This document shows, in pieces, positions 56,656 through 64,000 of a stretch of DNA of 64,000 nucleotides. This DNA is from Ligustrum vulgare (taxonomy: Eukaryota; Streptophyta; Magnoliopsida; Lamiales; Oleaceae): positions 1,517,814-1,581,813 of the forward strand of contig OY743169.1 of the NCBI GenBank assembly GCA_963555705.1, written 5' to 3'. Both the position numbers and the translations under genes were made by a program. A model generated the notes under the pieces. That model did no database searches. It saw only the letters and a list, made by a program, of their open reading frames with translations, and was not told the DNA's origin. Every line of letters starts with the position of its first letter. The stretch's first letter is position 1.

Positions 56656-58356
56656 TTAACGTTCGATTTCCTCAATGGTTTTATCACGTCCAAAGTGTCC
56701 TGCTAGACCGCCTGCATGACTTTCCCAAATTATAAAGTCTCTCACTGAAGTCCTAGGGATACACAACTTATTGGATCTAAAAAGACAGCCCCCTTCGAGA
56801 TGGAAACCATTAGTAGTATCCGTATTGCCATTTTGCAAGCCCCGAAATATGTTTTTGAAATCAGGACATGATTCGTACTCTTCCTTGAGCCTTTCAAAAC
56901 CAATGACCTTGACACTCATGACGGACAAAAGGGAGATACGCCGACTTAAAGCATCAACTGCTTGGTTTTCAATGCCTTTCTTATGTGTCAAAACAAAAGA
57001 ATAGGCCTGTAAATACTCGATCCAACGCCCATGCCTACAATTCAGACGTTTTTGGGTATTAAGGAAACGAAGGGCCTCATGGTCTGAATAGAGAACAAAT
57101 TCATGGGGTAACAAGTAATGACGCCAATAGCGCAAAGCTTGTACAACTGCGTACAACTCCTTATCATAAGTCGAGTACCGTTGTTTGGCATCGTTTAACT
57201 TCTCACTGAAGTAAGCAATAGGATGACGTTCCTGACTTAAGACTCCACCTATTCCTACCCCTGACGCATCACATTCAACCTCAAAAACTTTGGAAAAGTC
57301 AGGAAGTCGCATAACAGGAGCTTCGGTCATGCGCCTTTTGATTAACTTAAAAGCTTTGGCAGCTTCCTGCGTCCAATGAAACTCTCCTCCCTTCATGCAC
57401 TCCGTGATAAGAGCCATGATCGTGCTAAACCCCTTGATGAAACGACGATAAAAAGTAGCTAAACCATGAAAGCTTCTAATGTCATGTAAAGTCTCGGGTT
57501 CAGGCCAACTTACAATTGCCTGAATCTTTCCGGGGTCAGCACAAACTCCTGTTGCGGACACAATGAAGCCTAGGAAGACAACTCTATCGGTGAAGAAAGA
57601 ACATTTCTTCACATTAGCATACATGCTTGTTGCACGAAGTGTAGAACAAACCTGCATGAGATGATCACGATGTTGTTCCCTAGTTTTGCTGTACACAAGA
57701 ATGTCATCAAAATAGACGACAATGAATTTACCCATGAAAGGCCGAAGGGCCTGTGTCATCACCCTCATAAATGTGCTAGGGGCATTTGTTAGACCAAAAG
57801 GCATGACCAGCCACTCGTAAAGACCATCCTTAGTTTTAAAAGCTGTCTTCCATTCGTCACCTGGGCGAATCCTAATCTGGTGATAGCCACTCTTTAAATC
57901 AATCTTGGAAAAGATCATGGCACCGGCCATCATATCTAGCATATCATCAAGTAGAGGAATTGGAAAGCGATATTTAACAGTGATCTTATTGATGGCACGA
58001 CTATCAACACACATCCTCCAAGAACCATCTTTCTTAGGTGTCAAAAGAGCGGGAACCGCACAAGGACTTAAACTCTCGCGGATGAATCCTTTATGAAGGA
58101 GTTCACCCACCTGCCTTTGGAGCTCGGCGTGCTCAGTAGGATTCATCCTATAATGAGTCAAGTTTGGAAGAGATGAGCCTGGCACAAGATCTATAGCATG
58201 TTGGATATCCCGTAAAGGAGGCAATAGGTCAGGGAGGTCGTCAGGGAAGACATCTTGAAATTCTTGAAGAATAGATTGGGTCTCTACAGAGGTCACTAAT
58301 GGAGGATCTGATGGGGCTTCCATGACAATCACGACAAACACGATAGAGTCGTCCAC
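56656..58356 (-). pseudogene. Chromovirus RT, RNase H and integrase start
   Basis: In the same frame as Gag-protease, separated from it only by one TAA (58374-58372). The RT has [44 protein letters not shown] and the active site [11 protein letters not shown]. RNase H has [30 protein letters not shown] and VDALSRR. The integrase finger starts with [14 protein letters not shown]. The frame ends in a TAA at 56658-56656, just before the expected FYWP. Confidence 0.92.
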
Positions 58357-58371
58357 AAGTGTACGCTCAAA

Positions 58372-60168
58372 TTATGTAGGACTAATCACATGTAATCCTT
58401 TCCGATCGCCAATTTTCTTGGCCTGCTGTGACTCAAAAGGTTTAGGGGGTAACGGATTGAGGTGGATTTTCTTTCCATTAAAGAAAAAGGAACATGAGTT
58501 TGATCGACCATGGATAGTCACATCCAAATCAAACAACCACGGGCGACCGAGAATAACATGTCCGACGTCCATAGGAATGACGTCACACCATATATGATCC
58601 TTATACTCAAGAAACTGAATGGGTACCAGACAACGCTCTTTTACAGCAATAGAAGAAGTGTCGACCCAAGAGACGTTATATGGCTGAGGGTGAGGGACTG
58701 GTTTCAACCCAAGGCGGGCTACTGTAGCCACAGATACTGCGTTAATGCAACTCCCACTATCCACAATAATCTTACAACCCTTATCATTGATCTTGATGTA
58801 AGTGTGAAAGATAGCATGACGACGCCAATCATCAATGCCCTTAGGCTGGGTAAGAGTACAACGTACGACACCTAGCCGGGAGGTATCGGGAGTTAGGGCT
58901 ATGGAACCTAGACTTGTAGGAAGGGTCTGAATGCATCCCAATAAGGTATCCTCATTATCATCCAAATCATCAAACTCTTCAAGATTAGGCTCATAGACTT
59001 GATCTTCTAATGGCTCACCTACGACATCCCTCTGTTCCTCAATAACTAAGGCTCGACTCGGACATCTGGAGGAGATATGTCCGAAACCCTTACAGTTGAA
59101 GCACTGCAAGCTAGAAGGGCTCCTGGAATTATCAAGAACCTTGCCTCTATTGTCTAAGGCAAGAGGTGCCTTAGGTGGAGGGGGTCCTAAAATTGACTTG
59201 ACGGGGGTAGGAGGAGATGGGGCTGATGAGGCGGAAGGACGGTCATCACGATGCCTTCCATATGGAATTTTAGTAACCAACTCGTAATCTCGAACTAAGT
59301 CGTAATCTCGAACTAAGGAATAAGCATAATCAAGAGTGGTCACACCTCGAAGGACAAGTTCACGTTTAAGATCATCTCTTAGGCCCTGTCTAAACCTACT
59401 CAACGTCATAGCTTCATCCTCACTGACATGACATCGCATTCGAAATTCATCAAATTGAGCAACATAGTCTGTTACTGGGCGATTTCCTTGTGTCACTTTA
59501 TTCCACTGGTCTAACAAATTACCCCTGTACGATTGGGGTAAATACTTCTCCTGAAGTCGGCCCTTCATTTCCTCCCAGCTTCGAACAGGAGGTGCACGAC
59601 GCCTTTCAAGGAGATCCTCAATGCTTTCCCAAAAGAGCTGGGCATTACCAGTTAACTTCAAGCTGGAAAACTGAACTCTTCGATCCTCGAGGACTCCATA
59701 CCATGACAAGAAACGGTCCATGTCTCGAATCCATTGGGAAAAAACTATAGGTTCTAAGCACCCATCGAAGGTAGGAGCGTCTAACTTGATGCTTCGAAAG
59801 TAACACTCCTCATGACGAGGAGGTGAAAGAGTACCATAATGATCAGGGCCTCGTTCACGCCCACGAGCATGCTCTCCATCCCTTTGATCACGTCGACCAT
59901 GCTGTCGTCCACCTCGCCGATGACGATAGTGGACATTATGGGGCGCTTCAGAATTATCAGCTTCCGACGAGGATGGGCCTCGTTCCAAATTGTTCACCCT
60001 AGCAGCAAGCTCTCTGTTCTCTTCACGAGTAGCAGTCACCTCAGTTTGGACGGTCACTAATTGGGCTTGGAGTTGAGCGAATTGTCGGGTGAGGGCATCG
60101 AATTGAGCAGGGTCCATGGGCAAACTATCGGAGCTAGATATGACGAAACGACCACTACGCAACTGCAT
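58372..60168 (-). CDS. Chromovirus Gag-protease
   Basis: 598 codons from MQLRSGRFVISSSDS. A coiled coil lies at about residues 18-70 (FDALTRQFAQLQAQLVTVQ). The capsid-type Gag domain is at about 125-290 (LDAPTFDGCLEPIVFSQWI, MKGRLQEKYLPQSYRGNL). A CCHC knuckle (CFNCKGFGHISSRCP) lies near 355-370. The retropepsin is near 465-570, with active site IIVDSGSCINAVS and HVILGRPWLFDLD. It stops at TAA 58374-58372, but the frame resumes at once into RT, so the ancestral product was one polyprotein. Confidence 0.92.
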   Translation of the reverse strand: MQLRSGRFVISSSDSLPMDPAQFDALTRQFAQLQAQLVTVQTEVTATREENRELAARVNNLERGPSSSEADNSEAPHNVHYRHRRGGRQHGRRDQRDGEHARGRERGPDHYGTLSPPRHEECYFRSIKLDAPTFDGCLEPIVFSQWIRDMDRFLSWYGVLEDRRVQFSSLKLTGNAQLFWESIEDLLERRRAPPVRSWEEMKGRLQEKYLPQSYRGNLLDQWNKVTQGNRPVTDYVAQFDEFRMRCHVSEDEAMTLSRFRQGLRDDLKRELVLRGVTTLDYAYSLVRDYDLVRDYELVTKIPYGRHRDDRPSASSAPSPPTPVKSILGPPPPKAPLALDNRGKVLDNSRSPSSLQCFNCKGFGHISSRCPSRALVIEEQRDVVGEPLEDQVYEPNLEEFDDLDDNEDTLLGCIQTLPTSLGSIALTPDTSRLGVVRCTLTQPKGIDDWRRHAIFHTYIKINDKGCKIIVDSGSCINAVSVATVARLGLKPVPHPQPYNVSWVDTSSIAVKERCLVPIQFLEYKDHIWCDVIPMDVGHVILGRPWLFDLDVTIHGRSNSCSFFFNGKKIHLNPLPPKPFESQQAKKIGDRKGLHVISPT

Positions 60169-61246
60169 GCACTATAACAAAACTAAATGACTTGTATGGA
60201 GAGATCAATAAACAACTCGTTCGAATAGTACATATTTTTTTTTAAGAGGGATTACGTACGTCCGAATATGGGAAGCTAATACTGCTGGGCTATGTAAAAT
60301 AATGAAGCAAGAGTCAAATACTAGCCATCACTTAAGCACGTAAGATGAGTAAGGTAACGGTAAAATTTAACAAGGTAGGTTTTTTTTTTTCGGGTTTCAA
60401 TTATGCAAAAATGGGCAAGTAGTAAAATAACAGCAGCACAAAAATGTAGTTGATGCAATTTTAAAACGAAACAGTAATATAAGCCGAGACCAGTAAAATA
60501 GTAAATCCCCTGGTTTAGAAGTAGTCGAGTCGATCAATAGGAGCAAATAGATGTAGCAATCAACAGGAGAAAATAGCTATTACAATCAGCTGGAGGAAAA
60601 AGTACCTGCAAAGAAATGTTAGAAATTTTTTTTTTTTTTTTAATAACTAAATCAGATCGTACACTTAAATAACTAAATCAGATTGTACACTCAGGCCCAA
60701 GCTAACAAGGATAACCCATATGAGGCTCATTTTCAAAAAAGTCTTCAGTTAGGCTGACCCAACTTATAATACACAGTATCTACAAATTGAATAAGGCCCA
60801 TTTATCACCATCGGCTGAACCCTTTCCCCACCCGTTAAAACTGAAATTGGGCCAAGGAGCAAGCCGACACAGGAATCGCGAAGTTATGCGCAGTCTGGTC
60901 GCGCGCTGCTGGGGTCGCCGGCGCTGGTCGCGCACTGCTGGGGGTCGTCGGCGTTGACCAGCCGCTGTTTCTTCTACGGTAAGTACGGCTGCAACTCGGA
61001 TATTATTCCTTTTTTTTTTGTCTGTAACGAAGCTAGGAATCTGCCTTCTCTTCTTCTGGGGTGTGAGTCGGTGATGTGGGGCGAGGAAGTTGCTTGGGTT
61101 AAATATGGATTGGTGAAGATGACAACTGATTAGTGAGTCGGTGCTTTAGAGGTTCCGGTTTGAGAACTTTCAGGTAGGTGGTGTTTGTTGGATATTACTT
61201 AGGGCTGTAGACATTATAGAATCCAAGTTTAGCTCTGATACCACTT
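60169..61246 (-). other. Chromovirus 5' leader
   Basis: Non-coding leader between the Gag start and the 5' LTR. A GC-rich unit (GGTCGCGCGCTGCTGGGGTC) is tandemly doubled at about 60897-60960, out of character with its surroundings. The primer site TGGTATCAGAGC lies at 61232-61243 (minus). Confidence 0.7.
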
Positions 61247-61550
61247 TGAGGTAGGATAGATTGAGAAGAAGTTAAGAGAGAAGAGGAGGTAAGGGGAGGG
61301 GAAGAACGAGAGAGGCTAGGGGAGAAAGCAAAACATGCTATTTCATTATCATCATCTCCCTTTTTCATTACAAGTTACAACTATTTAAATAGCAAAAAAC
61401 CCTAAATGTCAATGGGCTTGGGCCAGCCCAATTATATGCCCAATAAACAAAAAAACATAATTAAAGCTCAGAAATTGACATAAGCCCACAGAAAGATGTT
61501 AAGTAAAATTGGTCCCACAAAGGCATAAACAAAATGTGATGTCCGCATCA
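61247..61550 (-). repeat. Chromovirus 5' LTR
   Basis: 304 bp, begins TGAGGTAGGATAG (TGATG in the other copy) and ends GTCCGCATCA, followed by CGTTC. Confidence 0.93.
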
Positions 61551-62884
61551 CGTTCTCTTTACCATTTTCGAAAACGTATTTTGGAAAACAAAAAAGAAAA
61601 AATTTGTACACAAAAACGCGTTTTGGGATTTATTTTTTTTTTTTAAAGAATTATTTTAACTTGGAACTAAACTTAATATAAATTTTTTATTTTTTATTTT
61701 TTATTTATCTATTATGTTTTTAGAATTATCCTAACTTGGAACTAAGCCTAAATAAAGTTTTTTTTTTTTTTTTTTTGGAGAATAATCCTAACTTGAAACT
61801 AAGCTTAAATAAAGTTTTATTAAATTCAATATCAACATTAAAAAAAAAAAAAAAAATTAAGTGAGAATTCTTCTTGTTATATTTCAAAAAATGCACTGAT
61901 AAATGGACTCTGGTGGCTTTGAAAGAACTTGCATTTTCTGGATTTTAATAGAATTATAGCTTTCTCAAATCTCGAACTTGACCAATCAGTGTTAATATAC
62001 TCTTAATGCTCACATTAGTGTGTTGCATGTAACCATGTTTTCAGTGTATTGTGAAATGAAATTTGAGTTTTAGTCAGTAGTATTCTGCAAGCAAATTAAT
62101 TAAAAATAGTTTAAGTAGTATTCTGTAAAATTCCAAACAGAACGTGTTTTCCAGCTTCTCATTTTCAAAAACAGTTTTCAGAATGATAAACCAAACGCGT
62201 TTTCAGCAAATTTGAAAACAAAAATGAAAACGGAAAACACAAAACATTTTCGAAAATGAAAATACAAAATAAAATACAAACGGAACGCCACCTTACTTTT
62301 TCTAAATTTTTGTTTTGTTAACTAAAAACTTCATTTTCTATTTAGTAATGATATAGACGGATTCTAATGAAGAAGCAGATATAAACATGTTTTAATTTGC
62401 ATTTATTATTTAAAAATTCAAGTAATAGTCCCAGAACCAAACCAGACCAAACCAGAACCGAGCGGTTTGGTTCCGGTTTAGTTCCATATCTTTAAAAAAA
62501 TCAATTAGTTCTATTAGTAAAAAAATTATCGATTTATGGTTTGGTTTGGTTTGGTTTTTCTCGAACCCGAACCCAAATCGAACCGAACCACGTCCACCCC
62601 TAATAGTGAGATTGTGCATTGATGTCATTCCTTTCTGTCTACATAATTTTGCTTCTCTTATTGATTAACAATAAGCAACGGTTCTTACCTTTTTATATAT
62701 ACGGTATTTATTATGTTATTTGATGGAAATCCTGCATTTCAATGGATTACTGATTACTGATTAGGATTTCGAATAGCTGTGTATTTTAACATTTTTTGAT
62801 TTGATTGTATGCAGGAGCAGCAGCAAAGATCCTGAAAATTTAATGGACTTTCAAAAGGATTTTTTTCAATATTTGCAGTTGTGA

Positions 62885-64000
62885 GTGCAAAATTATGACA
62901 CTTACGACTTTTTCAGTTCATTGGAGATGAATAATGGGCTTACAGCCCCTGCTCGTGTCATGGAACTTGTTGCTGTCATCAGGAAAGAGGATTCTATTCC
63001 AAAGAGTGTTAGTGATATAACCTGGCAGTCGTCTGCAGTTGCAAGAAATATAGCTGCCACTGTGAACAAGGAGTGTCTTGATCTTTTTATTCAGCTAGAT
63101 GGGCTCCACATTATTAATAAGTGGCTGAAGATTGCTTTTGACTTGAGTAATGCCACGAGATATGGATTCGTGGAAGAAATTACTCATTTGCTGCAAGCAC
63201 TTGAAAATCTGCATATGGACAGTCAAAAATCAGTTTCTTCTGAGATTTGGAATATGGTTAAGTATCTTCTTTGCCACGGTAGTTGCTAGTTACAAAATAC
63301 AGCTCAAGCTCTGTTAGATAGGTGGGGAAAAGTTCGAGACGGCGATACATCTCTGGATGTTGATAGAGTGGAAACATTGACTGATGATGGTATGGGAATA
63401 AATGCACGTGTTAAGCGAAATATTTGGTCGTCAGAATCTTTATCTGGAGATAATCTTCCCCGAAAGAGTTCTTGTGAAGAAAAATGCCTAAAATCAACAG
63501 TAGGGTCCTCAATCACTGGTTTTGATGAATTTCAATCTGACAAGCTTGGAAATGCACATACTTCTGACATAAATTTAGACGCTGCTGTTATGGATGATAG
63601 ACGTGTATGATAACTTGTTCCAATACAGTGTGCTCTTGACAGGCAGACTGATTTTCACAAGTTACAGTTGACTAGTGATGTAAAGCAGACCCCAAATGTT
63701 GGATCTTCTCCCGAGAAATTAGTCGCTCTCAAAAAGCTTGAGCTGTTGGAAGATCGACCTTATCCTTCGAATTCTGATGCTGCGGATGCATTGAATTCTG
63801 TGACACAACCTAATTTACTGAAAATTTCCAATGGTGCAGTAAGAGATTCCTGGCAGAAAGGCTCAGCTTCTGCTGATGTGAGGACAATTGACCGAGGAAA
63901 AGGGCGATGTATATGATGTCAGATGTACAAAGCAATGCAGAAGCCCCAGTGCATCCAAAACGAAAGAAGGGGGTGAATTTAACATGCACGAATCCTACCA
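62885..64000 (+). pseudogene. TFIIS N-terminal-domain protein gene, decayed, 5' part only
   Basis: Plant family with an LW/TFIIS-N helical bundle, found in transcription-elongation-related proteins. One frame gives the domain at about 62900-63340 (GLTAPARVMELVAVIRKED, SSAVARNIAATVNKECLDLF, QLDGLHIINKWLKIAFD, QNTAQALLDRWGKV). A TAG at 63287-63289 interrupts it just before the last helix, and TGA TAA at 63608-63613 interrupts the following low-complexity region. The frame then continues from 63614 to a stop at 63914-63916, with sense in another frame after that. Three separate in-frame stops and the TGA at 62882-62884 mark it as a pseudogene unless unseen introns remove them. It runs off the right edge. 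Confidence 0.7.

Larger units (their letters stand above)
54969..61550 (-). mobile_element. Chromovirus (Ty3) LTR retrotransposon, full length, defective
   Basis: 6582 bp on the minus strand between CGTTC duplications (54964-54968 and 61551-61555). The LTRs of 306 and 304 bp are nearly identical. It has an initiator tRNA-Met primer site, then one long frame Gag-protease-RT-RNase H-integrase-chromodomain broken by three stops and one deletion. The interior order and C-terminal chromodomain place it among plant chromoviruses (Tekay/Del-like; clade not proven). Confidence 0.95.
54900..62292. mobile_element. Harbinger-like MITE nested in the hAT element, TSD TTA, split by a chromovirus
   Basis: Flanked by TTA (54897-54899 and 62293-62295). 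Ends GGCCCCGTTCTC and GGAACGCCACC are imperfect inverted repeats. The interior contains GTTTTCGAAAACG-type inverted words on both sides (54940-54968 and 61551-62280). Without the chromovirus it is about 0.8 kb. No transposase. Confidence 0.7.
54187..62602. mobile_element. hAT-type non-autonomous element containing two nested insertions, TSD ATAGTGAG
   Basis: Perfect 11-bp inverted ends TAGGGGTGGAC / GTCCACCCCTA between identical 8-bp duplications ATAGTGAG (54179-54186 and 62603-62610), the hallmark of hAT elements. Subterminal regions are rich in GGTTTGGTT and AACCAAACC words on both sides. Minus the nested insertions it is about 1.0 kb and has no transposase. An (AT)n run lies at 54368-54393. 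Confidence 0.9.

Overview
Plant nuclear DNA, almost certainly a eudicot. The evidence is split genes with GT/AG introns, a VPS35 gene of plant type, tRNA-primed plant LTR retrotransposons (Athila, chromovirus, copia), Tourist/hAT-type MITEs and an endogenous caulimovirid. Everything identified is host gene remains or mobile and viral DNA; there are no bacterial features.

Layout. 1-720: worn Ty1/copia reverse-transcriptase remnant. 1020-7505: eleven exons coding the C-terminal half of the retromer subunit VPS35, open throughout and ending at a normal stop. 7972-11429: element E1, a small LTR element with TSD ATTTT whose single ORF has zinc knuckle and protease but no capsid domain and no polymerase. 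11.9-26.9 kb: a decayed endogenous pararetrovirus on the minus strand. Read from 26640 downwards it has a tRNA-Met primer site, small ORFs, coiled coil, capsid with zinc knuckle, movement protein, protease, RT, RNase H, a transactivator-like region, then TATA box and poly(A) signal. It was later split by E2 (18998-23274, sister of E1, TSD TTTAC) and by a minus-strand Athila-type solo LTR (14879-16304, TSD CCTCC).

26862-33405: a 6.5 kb element with 210-bp LTRs (TSD ATTCC) and copia-type 3' repeats but no recognisable gag-pol. It carries two antisense ORFs instead: an intronless cytokinin-activating LOG homologue with one frameshift, and a basic, Cys-clustered protein of unknown origin. Its non-coding parts hold a family of small hairpins with a shared CAGAA-type loop. 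I consider this the most unusual object in the window.

35257-50171: a full-length Athila-group Ty3 element (TSD TTAGG, tRNA-Asp primer site) with broken gag, pol and a third ORF in the env position. A 2.3 kb solo LTR of a relative (39215-41547, TSD AAGAG) sits inside its pol. 51.1-52.8 kb: three small inverted-repeat elements. 54187-62602: a three-level nest, a chromovirus (54969-61550) inside a Harbinger-like MITE (54900-62292) inside a hAT-type element (54187-62602), each with its own target duplication. 62885-64000: the start of a decayed TFIIS-N-domain gene running off the right edge.

Two patterns cross family borders. LTRs of two different Ty3 lineages carry clusters of palindromes with a CGGCCG core. 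The LTRs of three Athila-type families all begin with a hairpin whose stem changes in a base-paired way.
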